Assembly: GCA_002377645.1 (NCBI GenBank)
Contig: DFQF01000099.1
Location: 4,148 to 34,417 of the forward strand
Direction: 5' to 3'
Source: Nitrospinaceae bacterium UBA3496
Lineage (GTDB): Bacteria; UBA8248
DNA: 30,270 bases
Shown one piece after another: positions 1-9,512 of the stretch. A program made the position numbers and the translations under genes. The notes under the pieces were generated by a model. The model searched no databases. It was not told where the DNA came from and saw only the letters and a list, made by a program, of their open reading frames with translations. Position 1 is the first letter of the stretch; every line of letters begins with the position of its first letter.

Positions 1-359
1 TCTTTATAAAATTTCTGATGTTCTAGAGACAAAGAGAAAGGTGTGCCAGGAACATGACCATAACTTCTCAAAGTTTCTATTCCGACCTTTTCCTCAAAAA
101 AATTTTTTTGGTACCGATACGTGTCTTCAAAAAAATCAATAAACATGTCTTCGTGATTTCCTCTAAGAAAAATCATTTCAGGAAATTCTTTTTTTTTGTC
201 TATTAAAAAATCTACAACTCCTGAAGAATCAGGTCCTCGATCAATATAATCTCCAACAAAAATAATCCTATCTGTTTGTTGAAAAGAGACAGAAACAAAC
301 AATTCTTCTAAAATTGATACATGTCCATGTATATCACCTATGGCATATAAATTACTCAT
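1..359 (-). CDS. Metallophosphoesterase, calcineurin-like (3' end cut by window edge)
   Basis: This is the N-terminal 119 residues of a PPP-family metallophosphatase; the rest lies beyond base 1. Visible metal-site motifs are GDIHG (D9, H11), GDYIDRGPDS (D37) and RGNHE (N68, H69), in the usual order and spacing of bacterial Ser/Thr phosphatases and ApaH-like diadenosine-tetraphosphatases. The family hydrolyses phosphoesters with two metal ions; the substrate cannot be told from this fragment. The start is ATG at 359, with GGAAAG upstream. An in-frame ATG at 371 would add four residues but lacks a ribosome site. It lies about 70 bases downstream of polA on the same strand and may be co-transcribed with it. 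Confidence 0.85.
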   Translation of the reverse strand, partial: MSNLYAIGDIHGHVSILEELFVSVSFQQTDRIIFVGDYIDRGPDSSGVVDFLIDKKKEFPEMIFLRGNHEDMFIDFFEDTYRYQKNFFEEKVGIETLRSYGHVPGTPFSLSLEHQKFYK

Positions 360-428
360 ACAACTTTCCATAAAAGACAAATAAAGAGGCGTATACTAAA
401 AATCGGTAGGTATACATGCAGGAAAATA

Positions 429-3155
429 CTATTTTAACTCTCCCCAATTCTTTCCAGTATGTACTTCAACCACCACTGGAACTTCTAACGAAATTGCATT
501 TTCCATCTCGCTTGAAGCAAATTCCATGGAGGATTCTAGTTCCTTTGGAGGCGATTCGAACAGCAATTCATCATGTACTTGAACTAACATTTTCGTTTGT
601 TTTTTTTCAATTTCTAATTTGGTAAAAATATCAACCATTGCTTTCTTGATTATATCTGCTGCACTTCCTTGAATAACTGAATTCACCGCTGTTCTCTCTG
701 AAGCTCTTCTTAAATTCTGATTTCTACTTTCTATGTCAGGAATATACCTTCTTCTCCCTAGTAAAGTAGAAATATATCCCTTTTCTTTAGCTTCTTCGAC
801 TACCTTATCGACAAATGCAGGAACACTTGAAAAACGTTCGAAATATTTTTCAATAAAAGAACGGGCTTCACTCTGGGGAATTCCAAGTGTTTTAGATAAA
901 CCGAATGCTCCCTGTCCATAAATTATACCAAAATTCACAGCTTTTGCGATTCGGCGCATTTCCGATGTTACCTCTTCAAGGGAAACACCAAATACAGCCG
1001 AAGCAGTAGTAGAATGAACATCCTCTCCTTTAGAAAATGCATCCACTAAACTTGGATCGAGTGTAAAGTGCGCCAAGACTCGAAGTTCAATTTGACTATA
1101 ATCACACGCAAAAATAGACCACCCATCTCTTGGAATAAATGCAGAACGAATTTCTTTTCCAAGATCGGTTCTAATTGGGATATTTTGCAAATTTGGATCA
1201 GAGCTACTTAAGCGACCGGTTGCAGTAATCGTTTGATTAAAATGTGTGTGAATTCTACCTGTTTTCTTATATACAAGCCTTGGAAGTGCATCGACATACG
1301 TGTTTTTTAGTTTCGTAAGTTGTCTATATTGAAGAATGATATTGGGCAATTCATGAAGATGAGATAACCTTTCCAGTGTATCAATATCTGTAGATGCTCC
1401 TGTCTTTGTTTTTTTCATTACTGGAAGATTAAGATTCTCAAAAAGGATGCGACGTAGTTGTACTGTGGAATTAATATTGAATTCTTCTTCGGCTAATTCA
1501 TATATTTTTTGGGTCATCTCTTCTAGTTGCACTTCTAACTTCAAACTCATTTTATCCAAGAGGTCTACATTTAATCTTATTCCCGTTGTCTCCATATCTA
1601 ACAAAATTTCTAACAAAGGAATTTCTAAATCTGAGAATAATTCGTTTAGTTTATCTTCCTTCAATTGTTCTTTCATTTTTTCTGCTAAACGGAAGGTAAT
1701 ATCCGCATCCTGACAGGCATATTGTGTTGCATCTTCTATAGAAACTTCTGAAAAAGAAATCTGTTTAGCACCTTTGCCACAAATATCCACATATTTAATC
1801 GTGGAAATACCAAAATATTCTTCTGCGAGATGATCTAATCCATGACTCGTACGGTTAGAAAAGATAAGATAAGAAGCTAACATTGTATCAAAAATGTTAC
1901 CTTTAACTTCATATCCATTTTCTCTAAAAACGGAAATATCATACTTTATATTTTGACCAATTTTCTCCTTTTCATCAGAAAGAAGGAAAGAAGAAAGATT
2001 CTTCATAACTAATTTCAGAGAAAGTTGTGCACTTTTAGGTTCATTTTTGTGTCCAACAGGAATATAGAACGCTTCCCCTGTACTAACACTCAGACTTATA
2101 CCAACAATTTCAGCTTCTTTTGGATCTAAAGACGTTGTTTCAAGATCTATTGAAAAAGACGTACTCTTTTCCAAGATTTTAACAAGTCTTTCTAAATCAG
2201 ATTTTGATATAATTTTCCTGTACTTTTCATTTTTCTGGATAAAAGGTTCTGTATCTTCTGTTTTTTTCGAATCACTCGATTTATAACCAGGAAGTTGTTC
2301 TAAAATATTTTTAAACTCAAGTTCTTCTATAAAAAGCTTTCTTCCCAACTCAATATTTGCATCTTTTAGCCTATAATTATCCAAAGAATTTTTCTGTTCG
2401 GCATCACACTTGATTCTACAAAGATCCCTTGAAAGTAAAATTAAATTTTTATTTTCCTCTAGGATTTGTTTTTGCTTAGGTCTTTTCACTTTTGTAATTG
2501 AATTCAATAGATTATCCAGACTTCCAAATTCTTGAATCAGCGAAACTGCTGTTTTCTCTCCTATACCTGGCGCGCCAGGAATATTATCTGTTGAATCACC
2601 CATAAGTGCCTGAATGTCTATGAATTTATCGGGAGCAACTCCCCATTTTTGTTCTATCTCTGTCGGACCATATTCTTCATCCTTCATTGGATCCCATATA
2701 CGAATGTTCTCACTCACTAACTGTGCAAAATCTTTATCTCCAGTTATAAGAAGAACTTCAAATTTTTCCTTCAAAGCTTCGTGCGCGAGCGAACCTAAAA
2801 GATCATCCGCTTCTAAACCTGCCTCTACAAGAAGAGGAATATTAAGGATTTCAACAACTCGATGAATTAGCGGAATTTGTGAAACTAGATCTTCAGGTGC
2901 AGCATCACGGTTTGCTTTGTATTCAGGGAAAATAGAATGTCTATGGGTAGGTTCAGGTCTATCAAAAGCAATAGCAGCATAATCAGGTTTTTTGTCTCGA
3001 ATAACTTTCAAAAGCATTCGGGTAAAGGCAAGAACGGCACCAGTGGGATTACCTTTAGAATTTCTTAAGTTCTGACGCATCATAGCGTAATAGGCTCGAA
3101 ACATATATCCCGAACCATCTATTAAGAAAATTTTCTTTTGCTCTTTAGTACTCAA
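429..3155 (-). CDS. polA: DNA polymerase I
   Basis: Family A DNA polymerase for Okazaki-fragment processing and repair synthesis, 908 residues from the preferred start. All three modules are present. The 5'-nuclease domain covers about residues 1-280, with the aspartate-rich EADD and GDKD blocks. The 3'-5' exonuclease covers about 315-510 and keeps its catalytic set: D337-x-E339, N402-x3-D406 and Y479-x3-D483, so proofreading should work. The polymerase domain has motif A (DYSQIELR, D685), motif B (RRIAKAVNFGIIYG) and motif C (HDE, 861-863). The longest frame begins with ATG at 3200, but AGGAG sits five bases before a TTG at 3155. Starting there removes 15 residues that family members lack, leaving the conserved KKIFLIDGSGY near the N terminus. 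It is divergent from the amidohydrolase gene. Confidence 0.97.
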   Translation of the reverse strand: MSTKEQKKIFLIDGSGYMFRAYYAMMRQNLRNSKGNPTGAVLAFTRMLLKVIRDKKPDYAAIAFDRPEPTHRHSIFPEYKANRDAAPEDLVSQIPLIHRVVEILNIPLLVEAGLEADDLLGSLAHEALKEKFEVLLITGDKDFAQLVSENIRIWDPMKDEEYGPTEIEQKWGVAPDKFIDIQALMGDSTDNIPGAPGIGEKTAVSLIQEFGSLDNLLNSITKVKRPKQKQILEENKNLILLSRDLCRIKCDAEQKNSLDNYRLKDANIELGRKLFIEELEFKNILEQLPGYKSSDSKKTEDTEPFIQKNEKYRKIISKSDLERLVKILEKSTSFSIDLETTSLDPKEAEIVGISLSVSTGEAFYIPVGHKNEPKSAQLSLKLVMKNLSSFLLSDEKEKIGQNIKYDISVFRENGYEVKGNIFDTMLASYLIFSNRTSHGLDHLAEEYFGISTIKYVDICGKGAKQISFSEVSIEDATQYACQDADITFRLAEKMKEQLKEDKLNELFSDLEIPLLEILLDMETTGIRLNVDLLDKMSLKLEVQLEEMTQKIYELAEEEFNINSTVQLRRILFENLNLPVMKKTKTGASTDIDTLERLSHLHELPNIILQYRQLTKLKNTYVDALPRLVYKKTGRIHTHFNQTITATGRLSSSDPNLQNIPIRTDLGKEIRSAFIPRDGWSIFACDYSQIELRVLAHFTLDPSLVDAFSKGEDVHSTTASAVFGVSLEEVTSEMRRIAKAVNFGIIYGQGAFGLSKTLGIPQSEARSFIEKYFERFSSVPAFVDKVVEEAKEKGYISTLLGRRRYIPDIESRNQNLRRASERTAVNSVIQGSAADIIKKAMVDIFTKLEIEKKQTKMLVQVHDELLFESPPKELESSMEFASSEMENAISLEVPVVVEVHTGKNWGELK

Positions 3156-3271
3156 GAATTCTCCTAGTAAATCCTTATCTATTTTACAACTTGATTGCAT
3201 AGAAAAGAAATGATCGATAAATAAAATGCACAGTTACTTAATTTCTCAAAAACATTATAATTATAAAAAAT

Positions 3272-3292
3272 GTCTAGACAAAATGTTTAGAC
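3272..3292. promoter_or_regulatory. Inverted repeat upstream of the amidohydrolase gene
   Basis: GTCTAGACA and TGTTTAGAC are separated by AAA, a nine-base dyad with one G-T wobble. It begins 11 bases after a TATAAT hexamer (3256-3261) with only a weak -35 match (TTACTT, 3234-3239). The dyad would therefore sit near the transcription start of the amidohydrolase, where a repressor could act, or form a small leader hairpin. It could also read as a direct repeat (TGTCTAGAC, TGTTTAGAC). The repeat is visible; a regulatory role is inference. Confidence 0.35.
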
Positions 3293-3328
3293 CCTATGAT
3301 GAATCATTCCTTAATTGGAGAAGCTACA

Positions 3329-4312
3329 ATGCATATAGATATTCACTGTCATATCTATCCTAATGAATATGTCAATTTAATTGAAAAAGAAGGGCCACGT
3401 TTTGGAGTAGAAGTCAAAGAAAACAGTTCTGGAGAAAGACAAATAAATGTCAAAGGGCTGAATTTTGGGAATCTACAAAATTTTACAGATGTTGATCTGA
3501 GACTAGAAAAAATGCAAGAAATGGGGCTAGATATGAATATCCTGTCTTTTTCCTCAAATCCAGGCGTATATTGGGCTGACTCCGAACTAGCAAATGAGTT
3601 ATGCAAAGTATCCAATAATGCCTATGCAAAAATTATCAAGGAAAGACCCGATAAATTTGCAGGGTTTGCCGCTCTTCCTGCCCAAGATGGAAATCTTTCA
3701 TCTGCAGAGCTCGAACGGAGTGTGAAAGAACTTGGTTTAAAAGGTGGTTTTTTAGGGACAAATGTAAACGGTAGGTATTTAGATCATGAATGTTTTTTCC
3801 CTATATACGAAAAGGCTGCATCTTTGAAGGTTCCGATCATTGTTCACCCTGCAAACCCAGCAGGGATGTCAGAGATGAAAGATTATTATTTGTTCAATTT
3901 AGTTGGTTTTACAACAGAAAGTGCAAATAGTATTGGAAGACTTATTTTTTCAGGGATTTTTGATCGTCTACCTGATTTAAAATTTATCTTTTTGCATGGT
4001 GGTGGAACCGCACCGTATCTTGCTGGAAGGTTTATGCATGGCTGGAAGGTAAGAAAAGAATGTCAAAACATACAAAAATCTCCTCTTGAATATATGAAAT
4101 CGAATTTTTTCTTCGACTGTTTATTATTTCACTCACCTGTAGTTCGATTTCTCGTAGATCTTATAGGAGATGATAGAATCATGCTTGGAACTGATTTACC
4201 GTATGATATGACAGATGAGCAAATAGTGAAAACACTAGAAAATGCAGGGCTAAGTAATGAAGAATATGAAAATATTACTCACAGAAATGCCCAAACAATT
4301 CTTAACCTATAA
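3329..4312 (+). CDS. Amidohydrolase-2 family enzyme, ACMSD-like
   Basis: Metal-dependent amidohydrolase of the aminocarboxymuconate-semialdehyde decarboxylase group, 327 residues. Expected metal and catalytic residues are in place: H6-x-H8 near the N terminus, H173 (IVHPANP), H223 (LHGGG) and D289 (GTDLPYD). Members of this group usually decarboxylate or hydrolyse small aromatic or cyclic carboxylates; which substrate applies here cannot be read from the sequence. The longest frame starts at 3296, but GGAG lies eight bases before ATG 3329, which gives the family-typical N terminus MHIDIHCH; I use that start. It is followed after 24 bases by a TauE/SafE permease, so the two may form a transport-and-degradation pair. 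An inverted repeat lies just upstream. Confidence 0.88.
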   Translation: MHIDIHCHIYPNEYVNLIEKEGPRFGVEVKENSSGERQINVKGLNFGNLQNFTDVDLRLEKMQEMGLDMNILSFSSNPGVYWADSELANELCKVSNNAYAKIIKERPDKFAGFAALPAQDGNLSSAELERSVKELGLKGGFLGTNVNGRYLDHECFFPIYEKAASLKVPIIVHPANPAGMSEMKDYYLFNLVGFTTESANSIGRLIFSGIFDRLPDLKFIFLHGGGTAPYLAGRFMHGWKVRKECQNIQKSPLEYMKSNFFFDCLLFHSPVVRFLVDLIGDDRIMLGTDLPYDMTDEQIVKTLENAGLSNEEYENITHRNAQTILNL

Positions 4313-4336
4313 ATTTTTCTGATAGAAAAAATAGTC

Positions 4337-5068
4337 ATGCTAACAATCGAATGGGAAAAAACTCTCATAATCTTTCTTTCTTCGGTTTTCGAAGGTGCAA
4401 TCGGGTTTGATTTTGCTCTTCTTGCCGTTCCAACCCTCGGAGCGTTTATAGGAATCAAGAAATCAATTATCTACCTTGCAATTCCAAATCTAGCACTCAT
4501 GTTGCTTCGTTCTACATATGTTGGAATATCTCTAATGTCAGTCAAGAGATACCTTCCATTTATAGGTGCAGGAAGTTTAGGAACTATACTTGGAGTAATT
4601 TCCTTTGTTGCATTTCCCGATACATTTATCAAATATTTCGTTGCTTTGATCGTTCTTCTTCTCGCCATTCATAGCATTTCAAAACTTCGGATACATCTAG
4701 ACATGAGAGATGAGATTTTTTTCACCTACTTTGCAGGATTTTTTGGTGGATGGTTTAGTGGTATTTCTTATACAGGAAGTGCTTTATGCGTCATGTTTCT
4801 TGACAGCTTAGAAATCAAAAAAACAGAACTCATCAAAATCTTATACATTACAACTCTGTTCTTTTCCATAGTCCAAGTAGGAGCACTAAGTGGAATGGGC
4901 CAATTTAACAAGGAGATTATTACAGAATCTTTGATTGGAATACTTCCAGCAATAGTAGGTTTTTGCGTGGGGAGAATTTTAATAAAGTTTTTGGGGAATA
5001 AAATAATTTATGGAACTGCAATTCTTATTATGATTGTTTCTGCAATTCTTCTTGTTATAGAAATCTAA
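4337..5068 (+). CDS. TauE/SafE family membrane permease
   Basis: Integral membrane protein of 243 residues with about seven to eight hydrophobic helices and almost no soluble part, matching the usual length and layout of the TauE/SafE (former DUF81) family. Glycine-rich helix segments such as FFGGWFSGISYTGS near residue 140 are typical. Characterised relatives export sulfite, sulfoacetate or other small anions; the substrate here is unknown. The gene follows the amidohydrolase at 24 bases with no clear ribosome site, suggesting one transcript. Its stop lies five bases from the stop of the convergent kdsD gene. Confidence 0.8.
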   Translation: MLTIEWEKTLIIFLSSVFEGAIGFDFALLAVPTLGAFIGIKKSIIYLAIPNLALMLLRSTYVGISLMSVKRYLPFIGAGSLGTILGVISFVAFPDTFIKYFVALIVLLLAIHSISKLRIHLDMRDEIFFTYFAGFFGGWFSGISYTGSALCVMFLDSLEIKKTELIKILYITTLFFSIVQVGALSGMGQFNKEIITESLIGILPAIVGFCVGRILIKFLGNKIIYGTAILIMIVSAILLVIEI

Positions 5069-5073
5069 AACTT

Positions 5074-6036
5074 TTAAGCAATTCCCTTCTTGAGAATTTG
5101 GTGAAGATGGATGACTCCAACAACCTCATTGGAACCTTCTTCACAGACAACGAGAGAAGTAATTGAGGATGATTCCATACGATGTAATGCTACAGCAGCC
5201 ATTTCTTTTGGATTAATTCGATGAGGAACATTAGACATTAATTCATTCGCACAAGCGGATGACCAATCAATTTTCTTCTCTAAAGATCTTCGAAGATCAC
5301 CATCAGTGATAATACCAACTAAGCGTTTTGATTGATCAACGACACATGTCATTCCTAACCTTTTAAGACCTATTTCTTTCACAACTTCTTCAATTAGAAC
5401 TTTTTCATCGACGAAAGGAATATCTAGACCTGTTGTCATAATCTCTTCCACTCTAATAAGACTTCTTCCTAAAACTCCACCTGGATGAAATTGCGCGAAA
5501 TCTTCTGGACGAAATCCTTTCCCTTCTAAAACAGACATTGCAAGAGCATCTCCCATCGCCAGTGTAGCTGTTGTACTTGCGGTAGGAGCAAGATTAATAG
5601 GACAAGCTTCTTGATCAACAGAAACATCTAAAATAGAAACCGCTTGTTTAGCCAGCGTAGAGTTTTTATTTCCAGTTATTGCAATTAGATCCATCCCAAG
5701 TCTCGCGAATACTGGTAAAACTCTCAATAATTCTTCAGTTTCACCACTAAAGGATAAGGCTAAAACTACATCGCCATCTTTCACCATTCCCAAATCGCCA
5801 TGCACTCCCTCTACGGGATGAATGAAAAAAGATGGAGTACCTGTACTAGCGAGAGTAGCAGAAATTTTTTGCGCTATAAGTCCACTTTTCCCTATCCCAG
5901 TGACAACTACATGCCCATTACATGCAATAATTAATTCAACTGCATGAACAAAATCTTTACCCATACGATCTGGGAGATTTTGTAATGCATTAATTTCTAT
6001 ATCTATAGTTTTTCTACCTCTTTCGAGAGGATCCAT
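5074..6036 (-). CDS. kdsD: Arabinose-5-phosphate isomerase (KdsD/KpsF/GutQ family)
   Basis: Interconverts ribulose-5-phosphate and arabinose-5-phosphate, the first step toward Kdo of lipopolysaccharide, in the cytoplasm. The 320-residue product has a SIS sugar-isomerase domain (about 30-170) with GIGKSG, HGDLGM and SFSGETEE, then the family signature FHPGG (183-187), then two CBS domains (about 196-250 and 265-318). The longest frame begins at 6108. AAGGA lies seven bases before ATG 6036 and four before ATG 6039, and starting there gives the normal family length. No other Kdo genes are adjacent. It is the best indicator in the window of a Gram-negative outer membrane. Confidence 0.93.
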   Translation of the reverse strand: MDPLERGRKTIDIEINALQNLPDRMGKDFVHAVELIIACNGHVVVTGIGKSGLIAQKISATLASTGTPSFFIHPVEGVHGDLGMVKDGDVVLALSFSGETEELLRVLPVFARLGMDLIAITGNKNSTLAKQAVSILDVSVDQEACPINLAPTASTTATLAMGDALAMSVLEGKGFRPEDFAQFHPGGVLGRSLIRVEEIMTTGLDIPFVDEKVLIEEVVKEIGLKRLGMTCVVDQSKRLVGIITDGDLRRSLEKKIDWSSACANELMSNVPHRINPKEMAAVALHRMESSSITSLVVCEEGSNEVVGVIHLHQILKKGIA

Positions 6037-6233
6037 CATTCTTTCCTTATATAGACAAAGATATCCAAGTGTCTTAAATACCATTACATGGAATCCAAGT
6101 CTATACAAAAAAAATAATCATTAAGTTATTTAAATTCATGATTAGAAAACTTCTTTACTATCTTTAAGCCACATGCTAAAAATTAATGAGTTACGATAAA
6201 TAGAGAATCTGTAATTAAGGGAGACTGAAAGAT

Positions 6234-6983
6234 ATGTCGGGTCACTCGAAGTGGAGTACAATAAAACGTAAAAAAGGTGCTGTGGATGCAAAGAGAGGAA
6301 AAATATTCACAAAACTAATTAAAGAAATAACTGTAGCTGCAAGAATTGGTGGCGGGGATATAGATGGAAACCCTAGATTAAGGACTGCTGTACAAGCAGC
6401 AAAATCTGCCAATATGCCTCAAGATAATATAACCCGAGCAATTGCAAAGGGAACCGGAGATTTAGATGGAGTTTCCTACGAAGAACTTTCTTACGAAGGA
6501 TACGGTCCCGGAGGTGTTGCGATTTTAATCAATGTCCTTACCGACAATAAAAATAGAACTGGTTCTGAGATCCGCCATTTATTGACCAAAAGCTCTGGGA
6601 ACATGGCAGAACCTAATGCAGTAGCTTGGAATTTTGAAAAAAAAGGACTCATATTAATTCCTAAAAATGATCACGATGAAGACCGTCTCATGGAGATAGT
6701 TCTTGAATCTGATGCAGAAGATATGCAGGTTACAGAAGAATTTTACGAAATTCATACTACACCTGAAAAATTTGAATTCGTGCTTAATGTAATTAAAGAA
6801 AATAAATTCATTCCGGAATCAGCAGAGGTCTCAATGATTCCAAAAACAACTATAAAACTTGAAGGAAAAGATGCTGAGCAAATGCTACGTTTACTTGAAT
6901 CGATAGAAGATAACGACGATGTTCAAAGTGTCTACGCGAACTTCGATATTTCTGATGAAGAAATGGAAAAAGTAACTCTTTGA
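6234..6983 (+). CDS. yebC: YebC/PmpR family regulatory protein
   Basis: Full-length YebC/TACO1-family protein of 249 residues starting with the signature [14 protein letters not shown] and keeping the early [13 protein letters not shown] segment. Members have been reported as DNA-binding regulators and, more recently, as ribosome-associated factors helping translation of difficult stretches such as polyproline; which role applies cannot be decided here. A purine-rich GGGAG precedes the ATG. It heads the run yebC-ruvC-ruvA-ruvB, an order seen in many bacteria, with 28 bases to ruvC. Confidence 0.95.
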   Translation: MSGHSKWSTIKRKKGAVDAKRGKIFTKLIKEITVAARIGGGDIDGNPRLRTAVQAAKSANMPQDNITRAIAKGTGDLDGVSYEELSYEGYGPGGVAILINVLTDNKNRTGSEIRHLLTKSSGNMAEPNAVAWNFEKKGLILIPKNDHDEDRLMEIVLESDAEDMQVTEEFYEIHTTPEKFEFVLNVIKENKFIPESAEVSMIPKTTIKLEGKDAEQMLRLLESIEDNDDVQSVYANFDISDEEMEKVTL

Positions 6984-7011
6984 AATTACCGCCTAAACGA
7001 AATACTTTTAG

Positions 7012-7521
7012 ATGAAAACACAAAATTCTCCCTACTACATCCTAGGTATAGATCCAGGTCTCGCATGTACGGGTTATGCTATACTACTAGCTGAAGACAA
7101 AAGAAAAGATCCTATTCTTGTAGAAGGTGGAGTATTGAATAACAAAAAAAAAGACACCTTAGAAATTAAACTATGCAATTTATTTACAGACCTTTCTAAA
7201 ATAATCTTAGAACATAAGCCAGATGTAATGGCAGTAGAGAACTTATATAGTCACTACAATCATCCACGAACTTCAATTATTATGGGTCATGCTCGAGGAG
7301 TTATCCTACTTGCTGCATCTAAAGAAAAAATTCCCGTTCATAATTATTCAGCAACTGAAATAAAAAAATCTTTGTTAGGTGTAGGAAGAGCAACCAAAAT
7401 GCAAATTCAAATGGTAGTCCAACAACGTCTCAATTTGACTGATTTGCCAGAACCACCTGATCTAGCTGATGCAATTGCGGCTGCCTATTGTGATTTTGAT
7501 CGTCATTTTACTAGAAACTAA
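7012..7521 (+). CDS. ruvC: Crossover junction endodeoxyribonuclease RuvC
   Basis: Resolvase that cuts Holliday junctions brought by RuvAB. The 169-residue product has the four acidic residues of the RNase H-like active site: D14 (GIDPGLACTGYA), E76 (VENLY), D150 and D153 (DLADAIAAAYCD). Length is normal, and the Arg/Lys-rich segment near 115-130 (KKSLLGVGRATKMQ) fits the DNA-binding region. It lies between yebC and ruvA, 20 bases before ruvA. No strong ribosome site precedes the ATG, so translation may depend on upstream reading. Confidence 0.95.
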   Translation: MKTQNSPYYILGIDPGLACTGYAILLAEDKRKDPILVEGGVLNNKKKDTLEIKLCNLFTDLSKIILEHKPDVMAVENLYSHYNHPRTSIIMGHARGVILLAASKEKIPVHNYSATEIKKSLLGVGRATKMQIQMVVQQRLNLTDLPEPPDLADAIAAAYCDFDRHFTRN

Positions 7522-7541
7522 TTTTATAAGAATGGTTATAA

Positions 7542-8177
7542 ATGATAAGTAAAATTTTTGGGAAAGTAGAATATGTTGAAGATGACACCATCTCTATTTG
7601 TAACGAAACTGGTGTGACATATGAAATGTATATTGGTGGATACGCGGTACCAGAAATACAAATAAAAATGGAAGAAAATCAACCTATTGAACTGCATACA
7701 TATCATTATCTAGAAGGTAATGTTACCTCTAGTCAAATGATACCAAGACTAATAGGATTTTTGTCGAAAGAAGAAAGGGATTTTTTCATAAGATTTATTA
7801 AAGTCCCTGGAATAAGTGCAAGGAGTGGAATAAAGGCATTAGGAATATCCCCCGATCTCATTGCCGATGCTATAGCAAATTCTAATTTGCCTGTACTTAA
7901 CAAACTCCCTGGTATAGGCAAAAAAAAAGCTGAACAAATCGTCTCCAAACTTCAGTCTCAAGAGTTTAATAAGATTTTTAAATCCCAAAATGGAGATAAA
8001 ATCACAAAATCATTTAATCAAAACTCAAATTCTTCTGAAGCAACTGAAGTATTGATTACACAATTAGGCTATAAAACAAATGAAGCAGAGAATTTAGTTA
8101 TCCGTGCTCTTGAAAAAATAGGAAATGAAGCCTCTACTGAATCCATCTTAGAAGAGGTTTTTCGTCTGAGTAATTAA
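7542..8177 (+). CDS. ruvA: Holliday junction branch migration protein RuvA
   Basis: RuvA tetramers hold the four-way junction and load RuvB. The 211 residues show an N-terminal OB-like domain (about 1-65), two helix-hairpin-helix motifs (KVPGISARSG near 90, and LPGIGKKKAEQIVSKL near 120-135), a variable linker and a C-terminal RuvB-binding domain III (about 165-211). The N-terminal domain and first hairpin are divergent from well-studied RuvA (KVPGIS rather than KVsGVG), but length and gene order leave little doubt. The gene is followed after ten bases by ruvB. Confidence 0.93.
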   Translation: MISKIFGKVEYVEDDTISICNETGVTYEMYIGGYAVPEIQIKMEENQPIELHTYHYLEGNVTSSQMIPRLIGFLSKEERDFFIRFIKVPGISARSGIKALGISPDLIADAIANSNLPVLNKLPGIGKKKAEQIVSKLQSQEFNKIFKSQNGDKITKSFNQNSNSSEATEVLITQLGYKTNEAENLVIRALEKIGNEASTESILEEVFRLSN

Positions 8178-8187
8178 GGGGACAAAA

Positions 8188-9231
8188 TTGGTTATTGAAA
8201 GACGTATCTCCGGACAAAAAGGAAGTATAGAAGAAGAAGACAAATTTTTATCTCTAAGACCCACAAAACTTTCAGAATACGTAGGACAAAAGAATCTTAT
8301 AGATAAATTGTCTATAGCTATGGATGCATCGCTCAAAAGAGAAGAACCCGTTCGACATATTTTATTTCATGGTCCACCGGGACTTGGGAAAACTACTCTA
8401 TCTCATATTATTGCTGAGGAGATGAACTCTAGATTAGTAAAGACCTCAGGTCCAGCTTTATCGAGACCCGCTGACCTTATGGGAATACTTACTAGCCTAC
8501 AAGAAGGAGATGTTTTATTTATCGATGAACTTCATCGACTACCTCGTACTGTAGAAGAATTCCTATATCCTGCAATAGAGGACTTTCAAGTAGACTTTGT
8601 AATAGATCAGGGACCAATGGCAAGAACTATGAATTTTTCATTAAAACGTTTTACACTTGTTGGTGCAACAACAAGACCAGGTTCAATAACAGCTGCTCTC
8701 AGGGATCGATTCTACTTAATGTATCACGTTGACTTCTACAATGAGAAAGAACTAGAAATTATTATAAATCAAAGTGCAAAACGTCTTAATCTAAAAATTG
8801 AAGAAAAAGCCTCCGCAGAACTAGCAAAAAGAAGCAGGGGTACTCCAAGAACGGCAAATCGTCTATTACTTTGGGTTCGAGATTATATACACTCTAAAGG
8901 CAAGAAAGACATCACTTTAGAATCTACTAATGAGGCTCTTGCTATGGAAAACGTAGATGAAAAGGGATTAGATGAATTAGATAGAAATTACCTCAAAACA
9001 ATAATAGAACTCTATAAAGGTGGTCCTGTGGGGGTAGAAGCTTTGGCTGCAACTCTTAATGAGGACACTGACAGTCTCGTAGATATGGTCGAACCATATT
9101 TGCTTCGTACAAGCTTTTTGAAAAGGACTCGGTCTGGAAGATGTGCTTCAGATCTTGCTTTTACCCATCTTGGATTAAAAGTTCCTAAAGATTTCCAAAA
9201 TGATTTATCTTTTGATGAAGACTCTAGTTAA
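8188..9231 (+). CDS. ruvB: Holliday junction branch migration ATPase RuvB
   Basis: AAA+ motor that drives branch migration with RuvA. The 347-residue protein has Walker A GPPGLGKT (62-69), Walker B FIDELHRL (111-118, Leu in place of the more usual Ile in DEIHRL), the sensor segment GATTRPG and a C-terminal winged helix ending in TRSGRCASDLAFTHL. Translation starts at TTG 8188, with AAGGGGA seven bases upstream; no ATG fits. It is the last core gene of the ruv block and is followed by a DUF2905 gene. Confidence 0.97.
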   Translation: MVIERRISGQKGSIEEEDKFLSLRPTKLSEYVGQKNLIDKLSIAMDASLKREEPVRHILFHGPPGLGKTTLSHIIAEEMNSRLVKTSGPALSRPADLMGILTSLQEGDVLFIDELHRLPRTVEEFLYPAIEDFQVDFVIDQGPMARTMNFSLKRFTLVGATTRPGSITAALRDRFYLMYHVDFYNEKELEIIINQSAKRLNLKIEEKASAELAKRSRGTPRTANRLLLWVRDYIHSKGKKDITLESTNEALAMENVDEKGLDELDRNYLKTIIELYKGGPVGVEALAATLNEDTDSLVDMVEPYLLRTSFLKRTRSGRCASDLAFTHLGLKVPKDFQNDLSFDEDSS

Positions 9232-9249
9232 AAAAGGCAGAAGATTAAC

Positions 9250-9474
9250 TTGTCCCCTTTAGGTAATTTTCCAAAACTAATAATTTTTCTAGGAATTGCC
9301 TTAATATGCTTAGGCCTTATTCTATGGTTCTTTCCAAAAATATCTTTTTTCGGGCGACTTCCCGGAGATATCCATTTAAAAGGGGAAAAATGGAGTTTTC
9401 ATTTTCCTATCATAACTTGTATCTTAATCAGCATTTTAATCTCATTTCTTATAAATTTCTTTTCTAAAAAATAA
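9250..9474 (+). CDS. DUF2905 family small membrane protein
   Basis: Small protein of 74 residues with two hydrophobic helices (about 8-28 and 52-70) and the connecting signature FGRLPGDI(H)LKGEKWSFHFP, which is the hallmark of DUF2905. Function is unknown; the family often sits directly after ruvB, as here (18 bases). The start is TTG at 9250 with only a weak ribosome site, so translational coupling to ruvB is likely. It ends the plus-strand ruv block, 38 bases from the convergent HAD gene, with no evident terminator hairpin between. Confidence 0.85.
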   Translation: MSPLGNFPKLIIFLGIALICLGLILWFFPKISFFGRLPGDIHLKGEKWSFHFPIITCILISILISFLINFFSKK

Positions 9475-9512
9475 ACAAACTGCAAAACTTAAAAAAAATA
9501 AAATGTAAAACA

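Noticed and set aside
391..417. GTATAC repeats between polA and the metallophosphoesterase as a terminator
   Set aside because: The two GTATAC copies can pair, but the stem is short and AT-rich with a long loop and no following U tract on the minus strand.
416..625. Plus-strand frame opposite the end of polA
   Set aside because: It is antisense to well-conserved polymerase motifs, its product has no recognisable features, and other antisense frames in the window look the same.
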